The translations under genes were made by a program, and so were the position numbers. From contig OY992536.1 of assembly GCA_963921195.1 (NCBI GenBank), positions 330,353,038-330,417,037 of the forward strand: 64,000 nucleotides of DNA, written 5' to 3'. Below the pieces are notes generated by a model that ran no database searches, had not been told where the DNA came from, and saw nothing but the letters and a program-made list of their open reading frames with translations. This document shows, one piece after another, positions 47,292-58,683 of the stretch. Origin of the DNA: Pegoplata infirma. Its lineage: Eukaryota > Arthropoda > Insecta > Diptera > Anthomyiidae. Positions within the stretch are counted from its first letter, which is position 1, and each line of letters begins with the position of its first letter.

Positions 47292-48069
47292 GGTTAGAGA
47301 GTATAAAAACATTGTGCAGGCATTTATTCCAAAATTTAGTTTTTATTAAAAGTTTAATAACTCGGTCAATTTTTTACCGATTTTAAAAACCAAAGTTGAG
47401 TTTTTCTCATAAATAAATATACTTTTTTAAAAAATTCATAAATAATACGGTTCCTTAACAAAAAAATGTGTAAAAACATCTCCAAAGTTGAAAAATAGAG
47501 ACATTTTTTTAAAAAATTGAGTTTGCTGGAGAAATACGCACAGTTGTCTCAATATTACTTAAATATCATGTTTAGATCTTCGGAAGGTCTCAGTTTCTTG
47601 TTTCTAAAACCGTCGATAAATTTAAAATCGGTTGGTATTCAACAAAGTTACTGGCTTATAAGTGTAAAAAGTTCAAAAAACCGGGTTTCTACCAGTAACT
47701 CAAGATTTTGGAGGTGTTTCGCAAATTTCGAGTACAGGGTCTTGTTGTACTCGACAGCACCTACTAGAAAAAAAGTATCGCATCCCAGGTTTTTTTTTCT
47801 GTCACACAGTGTAATTTTTGTACTAACTTTTGCAACCCTGCCCTACGCCATTCTGTGTTACAGGGTACAATGACTTTGTGCTGATGTTTGTAACTACCAT
47901 AAATATCGGTTCTAGAACTACCTTTAAATATACCGATCGACTCAGAATTACTTGTTAAATCGATTTAGTGATTTAGCAATTATGTATATGTGGTAAAAAT
48001 GTCTTTAAAATCAGTTCAGCCATTTAAGCGTAATTGCTGAAAAGGCAGATATAACGTTGAATATAATAC

Positions 48070-48380
48070 AAAGGGTCGTGGCATTTTCGCCCTATAAGCG
48101 GGATGGCCTATATTTCCTTGCAAAAAACACCCTATTAGTATGCCAAATTTCATGCTAATATGTAACAAACATCCAAATATAGTAAGAAACAACTAAACAT
48201 ATTGAAAAATCTGAAATTCACAAAAAGTAGGTGTTAAAATTAGCAGGGCATCCAATCAATACGCCTTTTTGCCCATTTTTATTCCAGAAAACGCTCTATC
48301 TACATACCAAATTTCATTTAAATCAGTTCAGTAGTTTCCTTCTGAAAGCGACACAAACGAACATGTGATTTTTATAAATG
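48070..48380 (+). mobile_element. LINE (RTE-like) 3'-UTR remnant
   Basis: Contains GCCAAATTTCATGCTAAT and ACCAAATTTCATTTAAATCA followed by GTTCAGTAGTTTCC and ACACAAACGAACATG, the wording typical of insect RTE-group 3' ends. No coding part is recognisable. Orientation inferred from this order. Confidence 0.5.
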
Positions 48381-50676
48381 GGTGAATTAAAAAAATGTCA
48401 ACCAAACCATGTAACCGTGTAATATCTAATACATGGGCTAAAGTATTGGCATATTTGTTATCTACAACGTCGTATAGATTGCCGTTTTACATAACTAACA
48501 ACAATCCACATAATAATAATTATAATTATTATTATAATCAGCTATTTTAAACAAGTTATTTTTTTTTTTTTGAAGCCTAATGTAAACTCCGTCGTTTGGT
48601 TTTTCAACTTTAACTGGTTATAACTTAAAAACAAATAAATTAAGAGCTTAATATTTGACTTCATTTTTAAAGAGGGAATATTGACTTTCCATCTAAAATA
48701 TTGTCATATTTTGACGTATCTAGTTGACATCTAAGAATTTTTTTCGGAAACCAATTTCCGACAAATAATTTTTGAAAAAGGGCAAAAAGTGACGAAATGT
48801 AAACTCCGTCGACAATGTGTTCATCACTTAACGTATATACGCTTAATTGAAGCGTGGATAATTATCCACAATAGTTCCCACATTAAATAATAACGCATAT
48901 AAATTAGTATTGTGGCTCTAAAATGTTGGAGAAAATAAAAAAAATCTGGTTGGAGAAAATAAAAAAATAATACTCAAAGTAGAATTAAAATGACACAGCA
49001 AAACTCCGAAACATGTAAATCTTATTTTGGGTCGAAGAATCCAATGGCATTCTTCGTTTTGCCAGGTCAAAATTAACTGAAATTTCGTTTCATAGCTTTG
49101 CGATTTTTAAGCGTTTTTTCTAAGAAACCCTTTAAAAACTTTTTTAAAATTACTTTATTTAGTATTAATTAGTCAAAACTTCACTCTCATAATAATGGCC
49201 TATAGTTTAGGCGAGTAAAATAATTTCGTTTTACAGACTTAAAAATTTAATATCTCTTAATATTGACCTGATATGTCAAAACGGAGAATGCCTCTGTGTT
49301 TTACGTCGAAAAATTAAGTTTACGTGTTTCATCTTTTTTGTGTGTCAATTTCACGTACTTAAAGTGTACGTTACGTGACCTTCATAAGCCCGCTTTAGAA
49401 ATTTCTAAATATCGTAACAATACAATAAGGAAAAGGTCGATAATAATTAAAATTAATTAGTGTAATTGAATTATTAATTGATTTTTAGTATTTTTTACAG
49501 TAAATTACTTTTAAAATTTAAACTTGGATAATTTTGGATGAATCGAAATTAGTTTTTTCTATGTTCGTAATTTCCTCTTCAATTAAACCTAAAAAATTAC
49601 TAAAATCGCTAATAAAATGCTGCAATCTTTATACCTAAACTTGATAAAAATTAAATACTGAATTATAAGCAGAATCTCTATTGCTAGATGAATATAATTT
49701 ACTTGAATTTGTATTTAGGTCACTCATCTCATTTACACCCAATTGAACTTTAATGATATCTAGATTTTTATTTTTTTTTTTATTTTCCAATTAAATAGTC
49801 AAATCCCCAATATATTTAATAAATTTGTAATAAATAAATATCCCAGAAGAAATGTAAAAAATAAAAAAAAAATACTCATATTTTTAATCTGTATGTGTAA
49901 ATCCCAAATCAGTTCATTGGAACACCTTTGCTGCCACTACTATTACTTTTATTTCTACTTCTGACGCACACATAACACAGATACACAGGTAACAGTGGAA
50001 CACAATTATACAATACTAAAAGTAAAAACAAACAAAATGCCAACTATTTTCGGAAATAAAATTGAAATATTGTTAATATTATTTACTTCCAAACATTGCG
50101 ATAAACAAATTACCTATGTGGATGACATATAAGGTCGCCAGGATCCTTTTTTATACATTATGTTGATATTTCATCTATGTGTGTGAAATGAGACTGATCT
50201 AGAGAAGAAAAAAGAATTCGAAAATGTGTCATAGGACTCAGTCTTGTTTTTAGAATTTAAAAATTTTCTTTTAAAAAATTATAAATTGTTGATGAAAATA
50301 ATAACTGACAAATTCTCAGATATTAAATGTTTCTATAGAAAAAACTTCAAATTCCAACTTCAGATTCTTCTTAAGCGACCACAAAAACCTGTGTTTAAGG
50401 AGTTGACGAAGAAACCCTCATATAAAAGAAACAATTCTCGGCTCATCTGCCACATCGGGATTTTGGGGTAAAAAATGGCGAATTTTTTGATATTTCAGCC
50501 ATTTCTTTCTTAGAAACTATATGATATTTCCATATGAGAATAACTGTTTTTTAATGCCTATCCAACAGGGATACAACCTTGTAAAAATTGCTTCGTTAAA
50601 TATTTGTTTTCATGAAAATGTGTAAATTTAAAATCGTCTTTTAAGTTTAAGGGAAATCGGTTCATTATCTTATTAG

Positions 50677-50795
50677 AGGTATTCAGAGTTTTGTTGTCAG
50701 CCCTGGCAATGTAGCAAAATAGTACTTCTTTCAAAAAAAAAAAAGTGCTCTTACCACCAGTACCAGGGCTGGCAAGTAAGACTCTGAATACCTCT
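50677..50795. mobile_element. 119-bp MITE with ATT TSD
   Basis: AGAGGTATTCAGAGT at the left pairs with ACTCTGAATACCTCT at the right, and GCCCTGGCAA with CCAGGGCTGG inside. ATT lies on both sides (50674-50676, 50796-50798). A compact fold-back element. Confidence 0.75.
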
Positions 50796-52288
50796 ATTGT
50801 TTGAAAATTGTTTTGTAGAAATTAATTTTTATAACCCTGATGCATAATTTTTATTAGATAAAACTAATACTATCTATTTTTTTACCATATTTTACTGATT
50901 TTTCGGTATAAATGACTTTTTAGAAACGAAATTATTCCAAACTCTATAGAGTTTTTATAAAAAAATATAATCTTTTCTTTTAAAATCAAAATATTTAGAA
51001 ACTTGTGAATATTTTTTGGTATGATGCATTTTTGTGAATAAAATTTTAAAAATTTTCAAATCGAAAAGGGGGATGCACGTGCCCCCTGTGTCCACCCCCT
51101 GTATACGTCCATGTCTCTCGTCTAATCACGCCTTTGATATCATCGAATTAGGCATGTCAAAATCTATTAAAATGTATTTTTTTCTACTTTTTTTAAGTAA
51201 TATAGGATTATATATAACTATTTAAGTTCATTTTGACCAAATTTGAGTTGGCATGTTTTGAATATATGTCGTCGATATTCCAAAATGCATGGGATACACA
51301 TTTTTCTGTAGCGCGACATTTGGTCTGGAATGCCTCACATATAAACACAATTTTCTTTTTATGTTTCTTGGAATGTTTTATAGCCGTGTTTCACTGTATT
51401 TAAATCTCAAAGGTGTGTAAAAAATTATTCCAATGAATATTCTATATATGTATGTGTTATATCAATATAAAATACATACATAAGTTAGTATTACTACGAA
51501 ATACAATAATATTGTTCGACGAGAAAAACGCATGATTTACAAGAGGAACATGTGAAGTGTTTTTATATTTTTTATTTTTTTTTGTTAGGGTTGCCGATTT
51601 TACAAGAATATATTGATTATCCGATCAAAGAGACAAACGAATGATCAGGCTTAATTATTTTGAATCACGTTAAAATAGTTTTTAAAAAGTTTAGGTCATG
51701 TTTTTGGTTTTCAATAAAAAATAAAAAATAATCAAACCTAAACGGAGTAATGAATACGTATTCGAATGTGCCATTTTTACACTTTACATGCATATTGCAA
51801 AAAATTTACATTTTTAATTTAATTTTTTACAAATTTCACAAAATCAGTACACGTGCACTAAAATCAGTACATGTTCAGATCAAATCAGTACAATTAGTCA
51901 GCCTAGATATAACTTTTGTTTTATTACCGTTTTTTTAAATATTTATAACAACGATAATCCAAATGGAGCTTCTTGAACCTATTTCAACGAATAAATCTGT
52001 ATCATTAACTCAAAAATCATATTTTTTGAGTTATGACACTATACAAGTAAATGAGCGATATGTTGTTCAGAACATTTGCAAAATATTCAAACTTTTTAAC
52101 CAAATTTGCGTGGTTTATTGTACACAATTCTTGTAAAATTGTAAAAATTGTAAAATTACTAGAATTCTTTATAAGTTAAATCGCGTCAAAAAAGTTGTTA
52201 ATTTACTATTTTAAAAGTTTGAATTTTTACTAGGAACTCTCGTAAAATTGGAGTTACACTCAAAAAATTATGTCATTAACTGTTTGTA

Positions 52289-53058
52289 CACTCAAAAAAA
52301 AAAACTTGTAAAGTTACCAATAAATCTCGTGATTTTACGAGGCTGTTCTCGTAAAATATGACGTAGGTAAAATTCTCGTAAAATTACGAGGATTTCCTCG
52401 TAATTTTGAATGCACCAAAAATTGGTAAAATAACCAATTTTATTGGTAAAAATATTGTTTTAAAACCGGAAAAATACAAAAAAAAATGGTAAACTTACAA
52501 GAAAAAATGGTAAATATGTTTAAAAAAATGGTAAATTTACAAACCAAAATGGTAAATTTACAAAAAAAAAATTTGTTAACAACATAAATCCTCGTAATAA
52601 AATATTTTTTTGTAAAATAACTGTTTTTTTTTTTTTGTAAATTAACTACTCCTCCATAAATTAATCCTCGTAATAAATTTTTCAAAATTTTGTCAACTTT
52701 TTTTTAAATATTTTTCACAAAAAAAAAAAATACAAAAAAAAAAAGTTTTTTTGTTAAACAACATAAATCCTCGTATAACATAATTTTTGTAAAATAACAG
52801 TTTTTTTTTGTTAATCAACTAGAATCTTCGTAATAAAAACTTTGTTGTAAAATTAAAATTTTTTTTTGTAAAATAACCTTTCAAAATGGTAGAATAAAAT
52901 TACGAAAATAAAATTGTAAAATTACCAATAAATCTGTAGTTCTCGTTTGAGCAAAGTACAAGATTTTTTGTTAAAAAACAAGGAAAATTGTTAAATATTG
53001 GTAGAACGGGATTACAAGGCATTTTACCAGGCGTTTTACCAGTTTATTTTTTTGAGTG
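52289..53058. mobile_element. 770-bp TA-type MITE
   Basis: TA duplicates (52287-52288, 53059-53060) flank CACTCAAAAAAAAAAACTTG and TTATTTTTTTGAGTG. The interior is a degenerate series of TTACGAG, CCTCGTAAT, TGGTAAATTTAC and CATAAATCCTCGTA words. Related to 23665-24142 and 18717-19340. Confidence 0.72.
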
Positions 53059-53269
53059 TAGTTTATTTAAAAAGTTTTACGTGTTATTGTTTTTTAAAGA
53101 AATAACATTTGTTTAATATTCAGATTTACTTTTAATGACTACTTCTTTAAGTTGTTTCGGAAATGACATCATAAAAAATAGACTTTTATTAACATTTAAT
53201 TTTTAAATTCATTTATTTTTGTTTTGTAAGTAAAAATAACGCAATGATTATTCTTTTAATTTTTAATGA

Positions 53270-53500
53270 TTTAAAGGCAATTATTAAAATAAACCACTGG
53301 ACACCGCTGCGTATGATTGTTATTTAAAGGCAATTACAATATTAATCATACGCCACTAATACAGTTTTCAATCATTTATTATTATAATTTTAATGAAACT
53401 AGAAAAAAGCCTTGAGGGTTTTGTTATGGAATTTGTCAACTTTCGTTTGCTTTTGGTTTCATTCCCTTCCGATTTTGGGTGTTTTAGATATTTTTTTATA
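53270..53500. repeat. Copy of the repeat family seen at 57480-57790
   Basis: AAACCACTGGACACCGCTGC, GGCAATTACAATATTAATCA, CGCCACTAATACAGTTTTCA and TTTGCTTTTGGTTTCAT match 57500-57790 in the same order and orientation. An inverted piece is seen at 24530-24640. Confidence 0.7.
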
Positions 53501-53600
53501 AGAAATCATTACTTTTTATCTGCTATGTGGGTTATTATTTTTAGAAAAATTCATAAAACTATATATAGAAATTTAGAGCCATTTTTGTAGAAAATAACTT

Positions 53601-53660
53601 TGGCAGGATGGGTAGAGTGTGCTGGCGGAATGTAGTTGATGGCGGGATCGATTCCCCAAA
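53601..53660 (+). repeat. tRNA-like pol III promoter (SINE head?)
   Basis: TGGCAGGATGGG resembles a tRNA A box (one mismatch to TRGYNNAnnnGG), and GGATCGATTCC at 53645-53655 fits the B box GGWTCGANTCC. They are about 33 bp apart, as in a tRNA. The flanks do not form a convincing acceptor stem, so a tRNA-derived SINE remnant is more likely than a working tRNA gene. Confidence 0.4.
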
Positions 53661-54158
53661 ATTTTATTTAAAAATTTTAAAAAAATACTTTAATAGAAAA
53701 TTGTAAAAAAAAATAACCTACGACATCATTCAGCCTTACTACAGAAAAATAAAATAAATTTAAAATCTACTTTTAAATTTATTTTCATACAAATGGTTTT
53801 TGTTTTTAAAATCGACTTTCAAAAAATGTATAGAAAATTTTAAATTTAAAATAAAACTTTTTTTAAAATAGACTTTTGGTAAGGCCATTAATTTTAAATG
53901 TTTTTGTAGGTTATTTTTTTTTTTTTGAATTTGTTGGTTAATAAAATTAAAGAAACGTTAATTTTTATTTTTTAATGTTTATAGTTATTTATTTTAGAAA
54001 ATTTGATGAATTATAATTCTTTGAAAAAGTTCTCAGATTCTGAAAAATTCTCAGATTCTTAAAACAAATTTTGTCGGCAAAAACAAATGAAAACCACATT
54101 TATAACAAGTGATTAAACAATAACACTGTGCTAGTCGCTAAAATTAAAAAGCTGACCA

Positions 54159-54802
54159 CCCTGCTGGTAAAGCTAATTCGGGAACGCTGAATTGAATGGT
54201 GCTAGCTGTTTTTCGAAAAGGATCGGTACTACAAAAATTACATTTTTATGCTTTTGACAATGGGATTTGGTGTACACCAATGGTTCCCAACCTTTGATTC
54301 TCGCCACACTGGGGGGCAATATGAATGCTTCAGGAGGGCAACGAGCAAATTCTTTAGATTTTTTTTGTTAAAAAACTAAAAAAATAATTATTTTAGAGAC
54401 ATTATTTAGTTGGTTGTTGAAAACTTTTGCTAAAAACTTTGTTTTAAAGATGATTTTAACAAAAAGTTTGCTTAACTACTAGTAAATTTAGAATTTTTAA
54501 ACAAATTTGACACGAATTAGCTTTACCTGATGGCAGTCGTAAATTAAAATCAAACTAAAAATATTTGTATTGAACCAATTTTTTCACGAAAATAAAGATT
54601 TTTCGCGAACAAAAAATGTTTTTCGCGAAAATATGGTATGTTAGTTTAACAGACTTGAATGGTTTTAAATTTAAAAATTTTGCCAAAAGTTTAAAAATAT
54701 CGTTTTTATTTTACAAAATTTTAAATCTCGAATATCGCGAATATAAGCGCTAACTTCGAAAATAGAATTCAGCGTACCCGAATTAACTTTACCAGTAGGG
54801 TG
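54159..54802. mobile_element. Inverted-repeat element with CACCCTGCTGGTAAAG ends
   Basis: CACCCTGCTGGTAAAGCTAA with TTCGGG and CGCTGAATT at the left is inverted at 54760-54800 with a few mismatches. It encloses a truncated hAT copy (54278 to about 54515) and a TTTTTCGCGAA-rich stretch. Confidence 0.6.
54278..54515. mobile_element. 338-bp-family hAT MITE, copy 3 (right end lost)
   Basis: Left end CAATGGTTCCCAACC followed by TTTGATTCTCGCC, CTGGGGGGCAA and GGGCAACGAGCAAATT as in the two complete copies. The right terminus is absent, so no TSD can be read. Confidence 0.75.
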
Positions 54803-55443
54803 CCCAGTAGCATGTCCCGAAATCAGTAAATTTTGGAATTTCTTTAGGGCATACCCCTAGAACGATGCTTATTAAAGAGCTGATTACGGGAAAAATATTA
54901 AAAAAATTTTGGAGGTCATCTTCAGGGCGCAACCAGCGCTTAAAGTTTGCATCCGTGGTTTATTTGGTCAAAAAAAAAATTATTTTTAAAATTGGTGCCA
55001 AAAGTTTAGTTAAGTAGAGTACATTCTGGAAAAAATATTTGTAAAGTTTTCATGGAGCAATTTTGGTCCAGCGCAAAGTTTTGAAACTTCGAAGATGCTT
55101 AATTTATTATAATTTTTTTTTTGTAGTTTTCGTAAAAAACCGCTTTTTATACAAAGGCTTGAACATAAACTTCGTTTTATACAAAATCTTAAAAGAACTC
55201 TTACAAACTCCAGTTTTTACTAAAACTTCAAAATCTACATAATAAATTACACCTTTTCAAAATTTCAAAACGTTGTGCTGGACCAAAATTGCGGATGCAA
55301 ACTTTAAGCGCTGGTTGCGCCCTGAAGATGACCTCCAAAATTTTTTTAATTCTTTTTCCCGTAATCAGCTCTTTACTACTTAAGCATCATTCTAGGGGTA
55401 TGCCTTAAAGTTTTTAATTTTCGGGACACGCTAGTGCCCAGCT
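54797..55443. mobile_element. ~645-bp fold-back element, GTGCCCAGTAGC ends
   Basis: Left arm 54797-54960 (TGTCCCGAAA, GGGCATACCCCTAGAA, GGAGGTCATCTTCAGGGCG) pairs with 55285-55440. The middle also pairs through TTTTGGTCCAGC and GCTGGACCAAAA. It touches the preceding element at GTAGGGTGCCC. No TSD assigned. Confidence 0.7.
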
Positions 55444-55955
55444 TGTTGAAAAATAGTGTCAAATTCGAGCACAGTGTAATAATTACTGGAATGGTTTTAA
55501 ATTGTTTAATCACTTGTTCTAAAAGAAAATTCTGAGACATTTTTGCTATAGAAAACAATTGAAATAATTACACAGTGATACAAAATCGAACTTTCGGAAT
55601 CGGAATGGGATGAAAATAAAAGCAAATGAAAGCTGACGTTTTCCATAACAAAACCCTTAACCCTACTGTTAGGTTAAGCCCATTTGGTCCAATTTTTGGA
55701 TTGTTTCCTTTGTAACTTTTGAACGTTGATATATACTGGCTTAGATTTTTTGCTCATGGGGTCTTTTTATAAAACAATGTTATTTACTAAAAATCTAGGT
55801 TCTGACTTAAACCAGGACTGAGAAAAATAAAAAGTTACGTATCTTAGGTTAAGGGACCATTTGGTCCATAGAATATTTTCTCCTGCGATTTCGATAGCCG
55901 GAGCCCATGAAACGTCGATTTTAAAATATAGGATGCACGCATTCACAGCGGGTAT

Positions 55956-56371
55956 TCCGGCAAAACTTTTAAAATGGTGACGGTCATGTAATGCATTACC
56001 ATGTAATGCATAGCAAAAAAAACAAAAATATGCATTTTTTCCCTATCGCTTACCATAGGCATAACTTTTTTGTATTTTTCACGCATTATGTAAAACTCAT
56101 GCGCTACTTTGAGTCTTATCCCAAACAAAAATCATTATTCCAGTATAGAATAAGGCAACCTTACAATGCCCTATACTTAATTGATTCTTTTTGTTTGGGA
56201 TGTCACTCAAAGTAATGCATGAGTTTTACATAATGCATGAAAAATAAATATAGTGAATGCCTATGGTAAGCGGTAGGCGAAAATTAATGCACATTTTCTA
56301 ATTTTTATTGGGCTATGCATCACATGGTAATGCAATACATAACCGTTACCATGTTTAAGGTTTTGCTGGGA
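55956..56371. mobile_element. 416-bp CCCAGCAAAAC-family fold-back, nested in piggyBac
   Basis: TCCGGCAAAACTTTTAAAAT and AAGGTTTTGCTGGGA ends with arms of ~60 bp (ATGGTGACGG, TAATGCATTACCATG). The inner TTTTACATAATGCATGAAA and AAAACTCATGCG stretches also pair. Same family as 19418-20139. Confidence 0.72.
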
Positions 56372-56611
56372 TATCAAGTATGTTTGCAAATACAACGTTA
56401 GGCCATCGATTTCTTGCGCGTTTCGTGCTGTAGGAACCAACCATTTGATCAGCAATATCCACGCCACCTAAATGAGATGAATCATTAGAAATTATAGGAA
56501 AAAACAAAACTAACATATGTACCTTTTGTTGAATTGTAAAACAAAACAATCTCTAAAGTAAAGAATATGAAAAAAGGGAATCCTTCAACAAATGTTTACA
56601 TTAGCTGTAAG

Positions 56612-57137
56612 TAGAGATGGGTGCTGGTCACGTGATTTACGTGGTTCTCGTGAATCACGCGTGACTCACGCTCGAGCGCAAGTCTTGTTAATTACGAGAA
56701 TCATGCTTGAGTGAGTGTGATTCCAAAACTTTTATGTGTGAGTGATTAGAAATCGAGCCTAATTTTTGCGTGAGTGCCATTTTTCTTGCGTGATTCAATA
56801 TAATTTTTTTGTACTGTTTTCAGTTTTATTTATAGTTTTATTTTTATTTTTCGTTTAGCAATCAGTTAAACTTCAAATTAACGGTCTGCTAATATATGAA
56901 CTTTTTTTTTTTTTTAATTTCCTTAAAATTGTGTATTTGTAAGTGAATATTGCGTGAATTGGGGTGAGCGTAATTATGAATCACATGAGTCACGCATGAT
57001 CGTAACTTATTTTAGTTTTACTGACGTGAGTAGTAAGTGAGCGTGAGTAAAGAAAAAAATCGAGTAAGTGATTCATGAGCGATTATAATATTTCTTGCGT
57101 GAGCGTGACCCAGAATTCACTCACGCACCCATCTCTA
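56612..57137. mobile_element. 526-bp TAGAGATGGGTGC-family element
   Basis: TAGAGATGGGTGC at the left and GCACCCATCTCTA at the right form perfect 13-bp TIRs. Both subterminal regions are dense in TCACGTGATT, GTGAATCACG and GAGTGAGTG words. hAT-like end (TAGAGATGGG) but no matching 8-bp TSD. A smaller copy is at 34672-34925, and a solitary right end finishes at 19791. Confidence 0.65.
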
Positions 57138-57849
57138 ACGTTCAGTTAAGCTTAAAATAATCGTATTTAGGTAGAAATGATCCAAAATATATACAAATAT
57201 AATATTAAATTGTTATTTTGTTTGAATATTAAGTATGGACCAAATGGTCCACTAACCTAACATCCGTAAGTTTTTTCTAACCTAACAGCAGGGTTAAGGC
57301 CTTTTTTTAGGTCAGAGCTAGATTTTATTTTACTCGCATTTAAAGTTGATGATTTTAAAGCATTTAAAGCTTTTGTGTTCTAAACATGTCCTACTTTAAA
57401 GACCCCTGGTGGTGCCCTTATTGGACATGTAGGGTCCAGTTTCCAAACTTAAGCTCAAAATTACTTCAGCTATCCAGTACATATTTACTGAATAGCCAAA
57501 TTATTAAAATAAACCACTGTACACCGTTGCGTATGATTGTTATTTAAAGGCAATTATTAATATAAACCACTGGACACTGTTGCGTATGATTGTTATTTAA
57601 AGGCAATTACAATATTAATCATTCGCCACTAATACAGTTTTCAAGCACTTATTATAATTATTACAAAAGTACACTTCAAATGCGTGTAAAAAAAAATCTA
57701 GCTCTGAACTAGAAAAAAGCCTTGCGGTGTTTGTTATGAAATATGTTAACTTTCATTTGCTTTTGGTTTCATCCCATTCCGATTTTGGGTGTTGCACTGT
57801 GTTATTAATAATTATTACTGGAATGGTTTTTAATTGTTTAATCACTAGT

Positions 57850-58440
57850 TCTAAAAGAAAATTCTGAGACATTTTTGCTATAGAAAAATTCTCAAATTCT
57901 TAGACATTTTTTTATAGACAAATAATCTGTTTCTAAGACATTTTTTTCTAAAGAAAAATTTTTAGATTCTTAGATGCTAAGACATCCAAAGATAAATGTG
58001 CAGATTCCAAGAAATTTTTTCTAAAACTAAATTCTCAGATTTTGTGATATTTTTACTGTAGAAAAATAATAATCAGATTCTAACCTATTTTTTCGAAAGA
58101 AAATTTTTTCTATAGAAAAATTTCCAGATTCTTAGAAATTTGTTCTAAGAAAAATTCTTAAATTCTTGAGTATAGAAAAACAATAATCAGATTCTAAGAC
58201 AGTTTTTCGATAGAAAATTTTTTCTATAGAAAAATTTCCAAAATCTGAGAAATTGTTTCTAAAAAATATTCTTAGATCCTAAGACATTTTTTGTATAGAA
58301 ACATATTCAGATCGTGAGACCTTTTTTTCTATAGAAAAATTAACAAATTCTGAAATATTTTTCTATTTTTCTATTCTCAAATTTTTAAAACTTTTTTATA
58401 GAAAAATTCTCAGACATTTTTTTTTATTGTAAACTTTGTA
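57850..58440. repeat. Minisatellite, ~40-bp unit (gagac-T-tract type)
   Basis: About fifteen degenerate units of TTCTGAGACATTTTT plus CTATAGAAAAATT. It begins directly in the 78-bp direct repeat beside the 55571-57801 element. Same motif as 20-200 and 7100-7600. Confidence 0.65.
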
Positions 58441-58683
58441 AATAGTAAATTTCAACTTTATCGATTAACTATGTAATAGTTAGAGCCATTTCACCTACAA
58501 CATAGTTTAAAAAAATACTTGTGAGCCGCTACGTAATTTTTTGGGTATAGGATAATGCATATTGTGTTTAATCGCTTACATAAAGAAGCTTGAATACTTG
58601 ACAACCCTATTTCGTATGTCATACAGAAATATGAGTACGTATTACTTATACGTGTGTAACAAACAAGCATTATAATAGCGTAA

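Larger units (their letters stand above)
43190..47480. mobile_element. ~4.3-kb inverted-repeat complex with nested elements
   Basis: The region 43250-43430 is inverted at about 47300-47460 (AGTTATTAAACTTTTA, TTGGAATAAAT, CACAATGTTTTT). GATCAGTGACCGA with TCGATCTAGGGTCCCATAAA near 43450-43500 is inverted and duplicated at 46760-46930. A GTCCGTCTGTCTGACTG run at 43519-43560 is typical of fly dispersed repeats. The interior holds a repeat block (44690-45280) shared with the 9516-12258 element and two further insertions. Ends are approximate. Confidence 0.55.
55661..57293. mobile_element. 1.6-kb piggyBac-type element (TTAA TSD)
   Basis: TTAA at 55657-55660 and 57294-57297 flank CCCTACTGTTAGGTTAAG and CTAACCTAACAGCAGGG. 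Subterminal CATTTGGTCC and GGACCAAATGGTCC mirror each other. No transposase. It carries two nested elements (55956-56371, 56612-57137). Its ends differ from the piggyBac-type element at 22420, so it is a second family. Confidence 0.87.
55571..57801. mobile_element. 2.2-kb CACAGTG-ended element with TTA TSD, split by piggyBac
   Basis: TTA on both sides (55568-55570, 57802-57804). Left CACAGTGATACAAAATCGAA and right GGTGTTGCACTGTG, with a shared TCGGAATGGGATGAAA arm. Outside it lie ~78-bp direct repeats (about 55477-55554 and 57811-57888). The piggyBac element 55661-57293 occupies most of it, and the remainder (57312-57708) is the family also seen at 53270 and around the 21995 hAT. Confidence 0.65.

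Noticed and set aside
51067..51116. GC-rich GTGCCCCCTGTGTCCACCCC patch considered as a gene fragment or structured RNA
   Set aside because: Too short and reminiscent of a transposon terminus; no partner end located, so not annotated as a feature.
53393..53590. 65-codon + strand ORF considered as a further exon
   Set aside because: The same sequence occurs as a dispersed repeat at 57480-57790, and no in-phase acceptor/donor pair suits it.
53601..53660. Functional tRNA gene
   Set aside because: A and B boxes are present but no acceptor stem or clear anticodon stem forms, so only a tRNA-like repeat head is claimed.
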